Below, in pieces: positions 48,858-56,902 of a DNA stretch of 64,000 nt (positions are counted from its first letter, which is position 1; each line of letters opens with the position of its first letter). The DNA is taken from NCBI GenBank assembly GCA_036491115.1, contig DASXCQ010000045.1, forward strand, positions 28,114 to 92,113, written 5' to 3'. A program made the position numbers and the translations under genes. The notes beneath the pieces are model-generated. The model saw nothing but the letters and a program-made list of their open reading frames with translations. It was not told the origin of the DNA and did not search any database. The stretch is from DATEPR01 sp036491115 (GTDB taxonomy: Bacteria > Actinomycetota > Actinomycetes > Mycobacteriales > Pseudonocardiaceae).

Positions 48858-49180
48858 TCGGTGTTCCTTCGTTCGCGTTTGCCCCGGGCTATCTCGGTGT
48901 GCAGGGCATCGAGCCGCTGCTCCCACAGTGCGCGGTACCGACTCAGCCAGGCATCGACCTCGGCCAGCGGCTCGGGGCGGAGGCTGTAGACCCGCCGCTG
49001 CGCGTTCTGGCGGACGTCGACCAGCCCTGCCTCGCGCAGCACTCGCAGGTGCCGCGACACCCCGGGGCGCGCGATCGGCAGCAGCGCCGCCAACTCGCCG
49101 GCGGTCGCCGGACCGTGGGTCAGGGTCTCCAGCATCGTCCGCCGACCCTCGTCCGCCAGCGCTCGAAGAACCGCTTCCAT
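48854..49180 (-). CDS. ArsR-family transcriptional repressor
   Basis: A 108-residue winged-helix protein. It begins MEAVLRALADEGRRTMLETL and has the recognition segment IARPGVSRHLRVLREAGLV, followed by the wing RRVYSLRPEPLAEVDAWL. No metal-binding cysteines are present, so it belongs to the AHSA1-coupled group rather than metal sensors. Its start codon lies about 10 bases from a dyad that overlaps its probable promoter, implying autorepression. Confidence 0.92.
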   Translation of the reverse strand: MEAVLRALADEGRRTMLETLTHGPATAGELAALLPIARPGVSRHLRVLREAGLVDVRQNAQRRVYSLRPEPLAEVDAWLSRYRALWEQRLDALHTEIARGKRERRNTE

Positions 49181-49186
49181 GAGGCG

Positions 49187-49220
49187 AATGTACCAAGATG
49201 GCTACGTAACTGCCAAGGTA
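49187..49220 (-). promoter_or_regulatory. promoter and probable ArsR operator
   Basis: Read on the minus strand, TTGGCA (49216-49211) and TACATT (49192-49187) are separated by 18 bp and precede the ATG at 49180 by only six bases, so the transcript would be nearly leaderless. An imperfect dyad spans 49191-49220 (arms TACC...GGC and GCC...GGTA around TACGTA) and covers the promoter, a logical repressor site. Confidence 0.6.
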
Positions 49221-49234
49221 CGCAGTAGCGTGGA

Positions 49235-50785
49235 TCATTCGACCGGCGGTGGACACAGGTCGAAGAGCAGGGTCGAGACATCGCGTTCGATGTCGTCGCG
49301 TATCGACCGGATGTCGTCGATCTGGTCGCCGGTGATCTTGTTGGCCTGCCAGTGCAGGTAACGCCTGCCGGGATGGACCGTCGGGGCTTTGTGGTGGCCG
49401 ATGGCCACCACGACGTCGGCGGTGCGGAGCAACTGGTCGGTCCACGGTCTTCGGAACTGGCCGGTGATGTCGATACCTCGTTCGGCCATCGCGGCGATGG
49501 CCGCGGGGCAGATCCGGCCGGCCGGTTCGGGCCCTTCGCACCAGGCCACGGCCCGGTCTCCGGCCAGGCGCTCGAAGAAGCCCAGCGCCATCCGGCTGTA
49601 GGCGGTGCCGGGGGTGTGGAGGAATACGACGGTCGGGGTGGGGCGTTCGGCGTCGGGGTCGGTTGCGGCCAGCGCGAGCAGTCGTTGTCTCGCGGACCGT
49701 TCGGCCAGCAGTGGTAGGTAGTTGCGGACGGTGCTGCTGGCGAGCAGCCGGTCGTAGTCGGCGTACAGGAACCGTTGCACGATCTCATGTCCGAGTGTGC
49801 CGTCGAACTCGTGGTTCAGGCGGACACCCGCGCTGCGCAGTGCACGTCGCGGGTCGATCGTGGTCGCCGACGGGCTTCCTGAGGTGGGCGCCGTGGGAGG
49901 CAGCAACGCCGAGACGACGCGCACGGCATCGTCAAGTCCTTCGGTGGCTGCGCCGATTCGACGGTGCTCGAACAGGACGAGGGCGGCGTCCATGACGGTG
50001 CCCAGATCGTCCACGCGCGTGTCGAGGTGACTGCCGGACCGGCGGGTGCCGGCGACCGCCTCGGCCAGCACTGCCCGGGTCTTGGGTGCCGGGCGGATCC
50101 CCAGTTCCCTGGCCAGCGTGCGGCGGCAGGATCGGTACGCGCGTAGCGCCTCGTTGCGATGGCCGGTGGCCGCATGCGCCCGGATCATCAGTCGCCAGGC
50201 CGATTCGCAGAGGATGTCCAGTCCTAACGCGCGTCCGGCCAGCCGGAGCGCGGCCTCCACGTCGTGGGGCAGGGCGAGTTCGCCTGCGCGGAGTGCCGCG
50301 CGGACCGCGCGTTGCCGGTACTCGGTGCGGACCGGCTCGGCCCACCACGTGTCGTCCGATGAGTCGAGCAGAGTGGCCGAGGCCAACGCACTGGCTTGGT
50401 CGAGCAGGCTGTGTGCTTCCCGGTCGGGGCGGTTGCCGGCTTCAATGACGAGACCGTCGAACAGATCCAGGTCGGTGCTGGTCGTCGTGGGGTCGAGCAG
50501 GTAGGCCCGCGACACAGTGCGGATCACCGACTGCCTGGCCGGAATCCCTGGTTGCAGCCGTCTTCGCAGCAGCGACACGTAGCTCTCCAGTGTTGCCACG
50601 TGGTCGGGTGGTGGCCTGTCCGTCCAGAGGATGTCGACGAGCCGATCCTTGCTCACTCGGTCCCCGCGGTGCAGAGCCAGGGCTTCCAGGATCCGCTGCG
50701 GTTTTCGGCCACCGAAGTCACCCGGACCGAGGACGTGGGTGCCGTCCAGAACGTGTGTTCCCCCGAATAGGCGGACATGGAGCAT
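49235..50785 (-). CDS. SARP/AfsR-type activator fused to a degenerate arsenate-reductase-like domain
   Basis: A 516-residue protein. Residues ~1-97 form an OmpR-like winged helix (LGPGDFGGRKPQRILEALAL) and 103-246 a BTAD domain (LVIEAGNRPDREAHSLLDQA-like; ends RELGIRPAPKTRAVLAE). Together they make a SARP transcription activator, the typical switch of antibiotic clusters. Residues ~315-373 resemble the three-helix bundle that precedes actinobacterial ArsC (EFDGTLGHEIVQRFLYADYD). Residues ~384-512 resemble the low-molecular-weight phosphatase/ArsC fold, but the CX5R loop is replaced by FLHTPGTAYSRMAL and the second cysteine is lost (GHHKAPTVHPGRRY). It is probably a non-catalytic sensor. The ATG at 50785 has GGGGGAA upstream. 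Confidence 0.82.
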   Translation of the reverse strand: MLHVRLFGGTHVLDGTHVLGPGDFGGRKPQRILEALALHRGDRVSKDRLVDILWTDRPPPDHVATLESYVSLLRRRLQPGIPARQSVIRTVSRAYLLDPTTTSTDLDLFDGLVIEAGNRPDREAHSLLDQASALASATLLDSSDDTWWAEPVRTEYRQRAVRAALRAGELALPHDVEAALRLAGRALGLDILCESAWRLMIRAHAATGHRNEALRAYRSCRRTLARELGIRPAPKTRAVLAEAVAGTRRSGSHLDTRVDDLGTVMDAALVLFEHRRIGAATEGLDDAVRVVSALLPPTAPTSGSPSATTIDPRRALRSAGVRLNHEFDGTLGHEIVQRFLYADYDRLLASSTVRNYLPLLAERSARQRLLALAATDPDAERPTPTVVFLHTPGTAYSRMALGFFERLAGDRAVAWCEGPEPAGRICPAAIAAMAERGIDITGQFRRPWTDQLLRTADVVVAIGHHKAPTVHPGRRYLHWQANKITGDQIDDIRSIRDDIERDVSTLLFDLCPPPVE

Positions 50786-51164
50786 CCATTTCCCCCAATG
50801 GCCACGGTGCAGGCTGCCGGAATTTGCTTTCGACAACTGTCCGTTGCGTGACACACGTGATCGCAGCCCAGGCTGGGGGAGTGGGTGACCCCGAAGAATG
50901 GGTACGCCACATCGCCGCCCTGTGTTAGGTCCGAACAGATCACAGGGCGTCGCGTGGGAGCACTGACGGCTTCGACCATTCAACGTGCCGATGATGAACT
51001 TCCGGTGTACCCAGGCTGGGTGTTCGCTGAACCCGTAGCCGACTGGCTACCGAAGGCAACGCAACCGAGCGACCCAAGGTTTTCCCAGGGTCGCCGTCCG
51101 ACCCTGCGCGGGCCGATCGGACCTACCCACCGGTCTGGGCGTACGCCACAGGAAAGGACGTTTC
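50786..51164. promoter_or_regulatory. divergent regulatory region with repeated CCCAGGCTGGG elements
   Basis: A 379-bp spacer between the SARP fusion gene and a divergent secreted-protein gene. The 11-mer CCCAGGCTGGG occurs exactly twice, at 50867-50877 and 51010-51020, both near-palindromic. A further inverted repeat pairs GCGACCC (51069-51075) with GGGTCGC (51088-51094). These are plausible operators for the SARP-like protein or another regulator. No gene was seen. Confidence 0.45.
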
Positions 51165-53372
51165 ATGGACACATCACCGGCCAGCACACGCGGGCGAGCA
51201 CGAAGACGGTCCGGGCGCTGGACCCGTCTGTCGACCCGCTCATTCGCGCTGCTCGGCGCCGCCCTGGCCGCTGTCGGACTGTTGTCGGCCACCAGCAACG
51301 CGCAACAACTCAACACGCAGACCAGTTTTCTGAGCAAGGTGGGCCCGGTCACCACCTCGGACGGGTTCCCGACCTACTACCAGGACAGCACCGGCCTGCG
51401 GCTGGCGCACTGCTTCGACGGCTCGGCGCTGTGTGGCGGCGCGGAAAGCCCGCTGCCGGACCCGACCGCGCCGGTGTCGTTCCCGAACAACTATCCCTTC
51501 GAGTCGTTCTACTTCCTGGCCCAGGCGACCGTCGACCTCGCCGGTGGTGGCCGTGGCAAGTTCGTGGCCACCCTGGAGGCGTCGTTCAACAGCGCCGATC
51601 CCCAGGCCGGCGCCCAGATGACCTTCTCCCGCATCCGCTTCGTCATCGACGCACCCACCACCGGCACCTATACCGTCATCCACCCCTACGGCAAGGACAC
51701 GTTCGACGTCACCGCCCCCGGCCCGCACGCCATCTTCGAGACGGGAGACGTCGGCATCGCCTCCGGCGTGTTCACCGGTGCTCTGGGCGGCCGGATCGAC
51801 CCGTTCCTGGAGTGGGACACCGGCCCCATCACCGACCCGCAGGGCAACCAGTTCGTCGGTGACCCCAACACCGACCACGCGGTGGTCGGCAGCCCGTACG
51901 GCACCAACTTCTTCGAGATCGACGGGCCGAACGTGGGTGGCACGGGCATCAACTCGGTCAGCACCAACTTGTTCTCCCTGGTCGGCAAGATCGACACGAA
52001 CGCCGGTCTGGACCCGGGTCACCCGACCTACAGCCGGTCCACCACCGACGGCGGGTTCGTGGACGTGCACGCCACCAGCGACTCGGCCAAGTCCATCAAG
52101 GCACAGCTGCCCGGTGGCACCGCCACCACCCTGCGCGGCGCAGCGGACGGCAGCTACGTGGCCCGTCTTCCGTTCAAGGGTGCGGCGCCACCGACCACGG
52201 TGACCGTGTCCAATCTCAGCGACAAACCCCAGGTGGTGACACATCCCAAGGTCACCGACCTGGTCACCGTGACCGACGCCACCTATGACAGCGACAACCA
52301 GACACTCTCGGTCACAGCGGCATCGAGTGACCAGGCACTGCCACCGGCCATGACCGTCCCAGGATTCGGAGCGCTCTCACCCGGCACACAAACCCTGTCC
52401 CCGGCCATACCGAACGTTGGTGACGTCTCGACACCGGCACTGACCGGCACCGTGAGCGTCAGCACGCAGACGTTCACCGACGTGACCGCGGTACCGGAGA
52501 CGGTGGACGTGACCTCGGCAGCCGGTGGCACCGTGGCCGCACGGGTGCGCGACATCGGTTCGGCGTTCGCGGCCGATCCGACCAGTGCGGACGCCGGTGC
52601 GGACCAGACGGTGCAGCAGGGCCAGCACGTCACACTGGATGGCAGCGCGTCGATCAACGCCGACACGTTCGCGTGGACGCAGACCGCCGGTCCGGCGGTC
52701 ACCCTGACCGGCGCCGACTCAGCGGTCGCGACGTTCACCGCGCCGACCACGGCGACCACGCTGACCTTCCGGCTCACCGCGACCAGTGACACAGGGACAT
52801 CCACGGACGACATCACCATCACTGTGGCCGCGGTCACCGCGCCGGTGGCCAACGCCGGGGTCGACCAGAGCGGTGTGCTGGTGGGCAACACAGTGCTGCT
52901 GAACGCGACCGGTTCGACCGGGGCCGCCACGTTCGCCTGGACCCAGGTGTCCGGTGCGCACGCGGACCTGACCGGTGCGGACACCGCGCGGGCGTCGTTC
53001 ACCATGCCGGCCGGCGGCACACCGTTGGTGTTCCAGGTGTCGGTGACCGGCCCGGGTGGCACCGCGACCGACCAGGTCACTATCACCGCGCAGGCGGACG
53101 TACTGGCGGTCACCCGCTCGGAGTTCGGGGTATCTCAGGCGCAGTGGCGGATCGACGGCACGGCGACGGTCCTGGACAACAACATCATCACGGTGTTCCT
53201 GGGCAACGGCACGACCGGCACCGTGATCGGCTCGGCGCAGGTCAGCCCGGTCGACGGCACGTTCGACGTGCGGGTCCGGGGCAGCAATGTGAGCCCGACC
53301 GGGTTCAGCACGGTGACGGTGCAATCCAGCAGGGGAGGGTTGCAGACCAACGTCCCGTTCGCTCTGAAGTAG
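51165..53372 (+). CDS. secreted Ig/PKD-repeat protein
   Basis: A 735-residue exported protein. A basic N-terminus and hydrophobic helix end in SATSNAQQ, a likely Sec cleavage site. An N-terminal beta-rich domain (~45-300) of unknown family contains two cysteines (HCFDGSALCGG). Two PKD/REJ-like repeats (~490-670) carry the paired motifs DAGADQTVQQGQHVTLDGSA and NAGVDQSGVLVGNTVLLNAT, each followed by FAWTQ. A final beta-domain ends the protein. It has no catalytic motif and is probably structural or adhesive at the cell surface. GGAAAGGA sits six bases before the ATG. Confidence 0.8.
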   Translation: MDTSPASTRGRARRRSGRWTRLSTRSFALLGAALAAVGLLSATSNAQQLNTQTSFLSKVGPVTTSDGFPTYYQDSTGLRLAHCFDGSALCGGAESPLPDPTAPVSFPNNYPFESFYFLAQATVDLAGGGRGKFVATLEASFNSADPQAGAQMTFSRIRFVIDAPTTGTYTVIHPYGKDTFDVTAPGPHAIFETGDVGIASGVFTGALGGRIDPFLEWDTGPITDPQGNQFVGDPNTDHAVVGSPYGTNFFEIDGPNVGGTGINSVSTNLFSLVGKIDTNAGLDPGHPTYSRSTTDGGFVDVHATSDSAKSIKAQLPGGTATTLRGAADGSYVARLPFKGAAPPTTVTVSNLSDKPQVVTHPKVTDLVTVTDATYDSDNQTLSVTAASSDQALPPAMTVPGFGALSPGTQTLSPAIPNVGDVSTPALTGTVSVSTQTFTDVTAVPETVDVTSAAGGTVAARVRDIGSAFAADPTSADAGADQTVQQGQHVTLDGSASINADTFAWTQTAGPAVTLTGADSAVATFTAPTTATTLTFRLTATSDTGTSTDDITITVAAVTAPVANAGVDQSGVLVGNTVLLNATGSTGAATFAWTQVSGAHADLTGADTARASFTMPAGGTPLVFQVSVTGPGGTATDQVTITAQADVLAVTRSEFGVSQAQWRIDGTATVLDNNIITVFLGNGTTGTVIGSAQVSPVDGTFDVRVRGSNVSPTGFSTVTVQSSRGGLQTNVPFALK

Positions 53373-53379
53373 CCCTAGC

Positions 53380-53442
53380 GTGCGGATGCCTCCCATCCGC
53401 ACAGGTGCCGTCCCGAGGCCTCGCCTCCTCGGGGCGGCACCT
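53380..53442 (+). terminator. tandem hairpin terminators
   Basis: Two consecutive hairpins follow the stop codon. The first pairs GTGCGGATG (53380-53388) with CATCCGCAC (53394-53402), loop of five. The second pairs 53403-53418 (AGGTGCCGTCCCGAGG) with 53427-53442, a 16-bp stem with one G-T wobble and a loop of eight. They should stop transcription efficiently. Confidence 0.88.
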
Positions 53443-54029
53443 CGACTCGACTGCTTCGGTGGCGGAAGACGGGCGCGTACCCCAGGTATTTCCCAATCGG
53501 TTCGCAGACTCGGTCGGGCTGTCAGCAACCTCCCACGACCGAGATCGGTGCCAGTGCGTCGATCAGTCGGCCAAGACCCCACCGTGGACGACTTCATTCC
53601 ACACCGACCGGTAGGACACCTCGGCCGCAGGTTGGCGACACCTCCGGAACTGACCGGACTCCAGCCCGGCGAACGGGGCAATCCACTCCGGTCGCGACGC
53701 TGTGATCACATGCACCACAACATGATCACCGATGGCCCCAGTCAGCCCGACATCAGGGATACGAGACACCCTTGGCTGAGACAGGGTCAATGGGCCAGCT
53801 ATGTCGATATCGACAACAAGCCCCACACCTACCCAAAGGCCGCCATGTACTTCACCGACGCACGACGACTCGCGGCAGTCACCGGCCCGACCATCAGCCC
53901 ACCTTGCCATGCCACCGAACCCACTCGTCTCCAACAATGGTGACCTAAGTCGGTCAGCATAGGGACCAACCGATCTACCGGCCGCCGCTTACCTCCCCGG
54001 AGCGTTGCCGCCAGAGGCGGTGGGTACCC
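53443..54029. other. non-coding or decayed region
   Basis: A 587-bp stretch with lower G+C. Open frames exist on both strands. One + segment (WLRQGQWASYVDIDNKPHTY, near 53770-53830) reads like protein, but it has no recognisable start, family or continuation. I take the region as decayed sequence between the terminator and the next gene. Confidence 0.4.
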
Positions 54030-54845
54030 ATGGGCAGAAACGCCAGCGGTTCGACACTCGTCAAGCAGCCGACGCCCCCATGGCGGACGCCCGTCATCCT
54101 CGCCGCTGTGGCGGTGTTCGTGATAGCCGTCGTCATGGGCATCGCCTTGCTGACCAAACCGGGCGGTAGTCACAACGCCACGGCACCGCCTGCGGCCCAA
54201 CAGCCGACCTCCGCGCCGACCACAACAGTGCCGATTGCCGTTCCCGAGTTCCGCTTTGTGCCGCTGTGGCCGTTCGCCAGCCAGGCCGAGGTTCTCGCAT
54301 GGCAGGACAGCTATCACTCGGGCGGACACCAGCCCTGGCATCTGGACCCGGCGGCGACCGCGCTGTCGTTCACCCGGAACTACTTGGGCTACACCAACAT
54401 CGACAGGGTCGTCGGCAACACGGCGACCAGCGACGAGATGTGGGTGAGCGTGGGGTTCGATGACCCGACCGGCAAGGCGGTCATCTCGGCCGCGATCCAT
54501 CTCGCTCGGTTTGGCGGCGGCGCGGACGCCGCCTGGGAGGTCGTCGGCACTCGCGACACCACGCTCACACTGACCACGCCGTCGTATGGAGCGTCTGCGC
54601 GATCACCGGTCACCGTCGGCGGATCGATCACCGGTGTCGACGAGAACCTGCGGGTACAGGTCCGGCAGCTCGCCCGGTCGGCACCGCTCGGCGAGGCCAG
54701 CGGGGCCGTGGGAGGCGACCACGCCGCCTGGAAGCTGACCGTGCCCTTCGCCGGTGCGGCGCACGGCGCGCTGACCATCGCGGTCTCGACGGGCGGACAC
54801 GTCGCCGCAGTGGAGCGGTTCGCGATCACCGGCGTCCGGTACTGA
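54030..54845 (+). CDS. membrane-anchored protein with a Gmad2-like Ig domain
   Basis: A 271-residue protein: cytoplasmic N-terminus of about 20 residues, one transmembrane helix (VILAAVAVFVIAVVMGIALL), a Pro/Thr-rich linker, and an extracytoplasmic part. The C-terminal ~80 residues (SPVTVGGSITGVDENLRVQV to FAITGVRY) look like the immunoglobulin-like Gmad2 domain found in spore-germination and cell-surface proteins. The middle domain is unrecognised. Function unknown. The gene is isolated between decayed sequences. Confidence 0.68.
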   Translation: MGRNASGSTLVKQPTPPWRTPVILAAVAVFVIAVVMGIALLTKPGGSHNATAPPAAQQPTSAPTTTVPIAVPEFRFVPLWPFASQAEVLAWQDSYHSGGHQPWHLDPAATALSFTRNYLGYTNIDRVVGNTATSDEMWVSVGFDDPTGKAVISAAIHLARFGGGADAAWEVVGTRDTTLTLTTPSYGASARSPVTVGGSITGVDENLRVQVRQLARSAPLGEASGAVGGDHAAWKLTVPFAGAAHGALTIAVSTGGHVAAVERFAITGVRY

Positions 54846-55069
54846 ACGGACCGTGGGTCGTCGGCTGAACACCTCGACCGGCAGCGGCCGACGTCCCGGG
54901 TGAACCGGGGCACCGCCTTGCTCCGCCGGCAGAGCCGGGACCACGACTGGAACCTGGGCCCGCACAGCGCACACGACAACTCCCGTGCGGACCGTCGGCT
55001 TCCGGGCCCGTCCGTCCACGGCGAGATCGACGGCGGGCGGCAGGTCCGTGGGCACCGCGGACCGGATCC

Positions 55070-55344
55070 CACCATGCCGCGCAACAGGTACGTGTGCCGC
55101 GTGTTGGGATGCGTGTTGGCCTCGGTCCCGTCACGTGAGCCGTTCCTGGCCGCGCGGCGAGCGTTCATCTCGTCGCACATCCACTTCAGGATCAACGGCT
55201 CATGTGCCGGTTCGGGCGACCACACCCACACTTCTCGGGCTCGCTCACGGCACCATGCCGTGAGCGACTCGCCCGCCGGTTGAACACCTGGTAGCCCGTG
55301 TACTTCGGATTGCGCAGGAAGTCCCACACGGTCGACTTGCTCCA
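55070..55344 (-). pseudogene. serine recombinase remnant, inverted middle segment
   Basis: Read on the minus strand, this encodes pieces of a large serine recombinase: WSKSTVWDFLRNPKYTGYQV and FNRRA in one frame. After a one-base frameshift comes EVWVWSPEPAHEPLI and NTRHTYLLRGMV in another. The C-terminal continuation expected after GMV (FCACGRRMYG) is instead found on the opposite strand from 55407. The stretch at 54846-55069 holds no recognisable catalytic domain, so the N-terminal half of the gene is gone. Confidence 0.8.
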
Positions 55345-55406
55345 CGCACCACGGGCATGCATAGCCGGGCAACGGGTGAGCCACTGTCACGATCGGTCGG
55401 GCGTGT

Positions 55407-56080
55407 GTGTTCTGCGCCTGTGGTCGGCGGATGTACGGCAACGCCCGGAAGTACTCGACGTACTACCTGTGCTGGCCCAAGGCCAACAACCGGGTCGGCT
55501 GGACCGGCTGCCGCCACACGCCGAGGCTGAGTATGTCAATGAAGCGGCTGTGTTGGAATCGGTGGCGGCGTTCTACGCCGACCGCCTGTTCTGCCTGCAA
55601 CGGCGGCAGCTGTACCAGGCAATGCTCGCCGGCTCCGAGGATCACGCCTCGCAGGTCAGAGACAGCGAAGGAGAGCGGTTGCAGCGCATCCTTGCCGACG
55701 TGGCACGCCGGCAGGACAACCCGCTGCGGCAGGTCCAGGAGTGCGACCCCAGCGATCCGTTCGCGCGAGGGCTGCGCCAGACCTGCGGTGGCTTGGAGGC
55801 CCAGCGTGCCGCCACGCTGGCGGTTGCGGCCGATCTGGACCGAGCCGAGGCTGCTGAGCCCGACCGGCCACGTACCGATGACGTTGCTCTGCTGGATCGC
55901 CTGCCTCACCTGGCCGTCAGCCGGCGAGGCGTGCCCGAGCCGCTCTTGCGGTCGCTGTTCGAGATCACCGGACCCTCCAGCCCGGCGGCGTGCACGCCAC
56001 GATCACGGGCCTGGTGCCAGCTGATCATGTGAAGGCGCTCGCCGAGATGGCGGAGGAGATCGCGGAAACCACAGGTCAGG
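55407..56080 (+). pseudogene. serine recombinase remnant, C-terminal part
   Basis: The plus strand carries the C-terminal half of the same kind of recombinase: VFCACGRRMYGNARKYSTYY and LCWPKANN (zinc-ribbon), then, after a frameshift near 55525, EAEYVNEAAVLESVAAFYAD. A long coiled-coil region follows (AERLQRILADVARRQDNPLRQ-type). After another frameshift near 55985 the tail is ITGLVPADHVKALAEMAEEI. At least two frameshifts make it non-functional. It is in opposite orientation to the segment just upstream, so an inversion has split the gene. Confidence 0.82.
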
Positions 56081-56309
56081 TGGTGAGGGGTTCAGGTGGA
56101 ACTTCATGTGGAGCGTTGTGGGATTCGAACCTGCGACAACTGGTCACGTCGGCCACCAGTGCGACGAAGTCACGCCGCGCCTGCTCCAGCAACTCAGTCA
56201 ACCCACCCTCCCGCTCCCGGTCGGCCGCCTCTCCAGCCAGCCACGACTCCACACCGCCGTGGTGGGCGACCCGAGACACCGCTTCCGCTCCTACAGCGTG
56301 GTGTGTCAC
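56076..56309 (-). CDS. small ORF of unknown function at the operon end
   Basis: A 77-codon frame whose GTG overlaps the stop of the methyltransferase gene (GTGA). The first ~55 codons look protein-like (ESWLAGEAADRERE, GLTELLEQARRDFVALVADV). The rest reads through the tRNA-like fragment and into the recombinase remnant on the opposite strand. It is probably the 5' part of an operon gene truncated by the integration event. No family was recognised. Confidence 0.4.
   Translation of the reverse strand: MTHHAVGAEAVSRVAHHGGVESWLAGEAADREREGGLTELLEQARRDFVALVADVTSCRRFESHNAPHEVPPEPLTT
56109..56140 (-). other. tRNA 3'-end-like fragment, candidate attachment-site scar
   Basis: On the minus strand GCAGGTTCGAATCCCAC (56134-56118) has the T-loop GGTTCGAATCC, followed by CAACGCTCCA, as at the 3' end of a tRNA. 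The T-stem no longer pairs fully, and no D or anticodon arm lies upstream, so this is not a working tRNA. Its position at the end of the recombinase remnant suggests the scar of integration into a tRNA gene. Confidence 0.5.
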
Positions 56310-56902
56310 GCCTGCAGGACCACGTAACTCCAGTGCACCGCGAACCGACCCAACTGGTCTTCGTTGGTCACCCTGTGGATGGCGTGCAAGCCCTGGTCGC
56401 TGGCCATGTCGATGACCTCGTCGGCCGGCACATCGAACATTCGTCTGTCGGATGGTGCCGGGCCGTGGCGCAGCGATATGAAGACTCGGCCACGCTGGGC
56501 GACCAGTTCCGCAACGGTACGCATGCCGTCACGCCTCTCCTGTTCATCCAGGTGCATCCACACGGCCGTGAGAAAGATCAGATCGAACTGGATGCCCAGG
56601 TGTCGTACGCCCGTCAGGTCCGGTAGCCAAGAGTCGATCCAGTTGATGCGGTCGGCGGCGTGCAGCCGCTGGCCTTGTCGCCGCAGTGCGGCGACCGGTT
56701 CAGCCGCGACGACGTGGTGGCCGCGGCTGGCCAGCGCGGCGGCGTCCCGGCCGGTGCCCGCGCCGATGTCGAGGACGTGGGCGGGCGTCGTCGGGATGAG
56801 CGGCAACATGTCCCTGTGCACGTCGTCGAACGTGACCGCCTCGTACCGGATCGTCAGGGAGTCGGCCTGCTCGCAGTAGCCTTCGGTGCCCGGAATCACC
56901 AC
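56306..56902 (-). CDS. class I SAM-dependent methyltransferase (biosynthetic operon)
   Basis: A 198-residue methyltransferase. Motif I is HVLDIGAGTGRDAAALASRG, the acidic residue follows in HHVVAAEPVAAL, and motif IV-like FDLIFLTAVWMHLD is followed by EQERRDGM. It likely methylates an O or N position of the operon product. The GTG start at 56902 overlaps the ATP-grasp stop by 7 bp, so the genes are translationally coupled. Confidence 0.85.
   Translation of the reverse strand: MVIPGTEGYCEQADSLTIRYEAVTFDDVHRDMLPLIPTTPAHVLDIGAGTGRDAAALASRGHHVVAAEPVAALRRQGQRLHAADRINWIDSWLPDLTGVRHLGIQFDLIFLTAVWMHLDEQERRDGMRTVAELVAQRGRVFISLRHGPAPSDRRMFDVPADEVIDMASDQGLHAIHRVTNEDQLGRFAVHWSYVVLQA

Noticed and set aside
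49235..50983. Longer start for the SARP fusion at 50983
   Set aside because: The 66 extra residues resemble translated intergenic DNA and include one CCCAGGCTGGG element; the winged-helix domain starts at the ATG at 50785 with a ribosome site.
54389..55441. 350-codon minus-strand gene
   Set aside because: Its right part is recombinase debris in more than one frame, and its left part is the shadow of the Gmad2-like membrane gene.
56109..56190. Complete tRNA gene on the - strand
   Set aside because: Only the T-loop and 3' tail are present; the T-stem is mismatched and no anticodon or D arm can be drawn.
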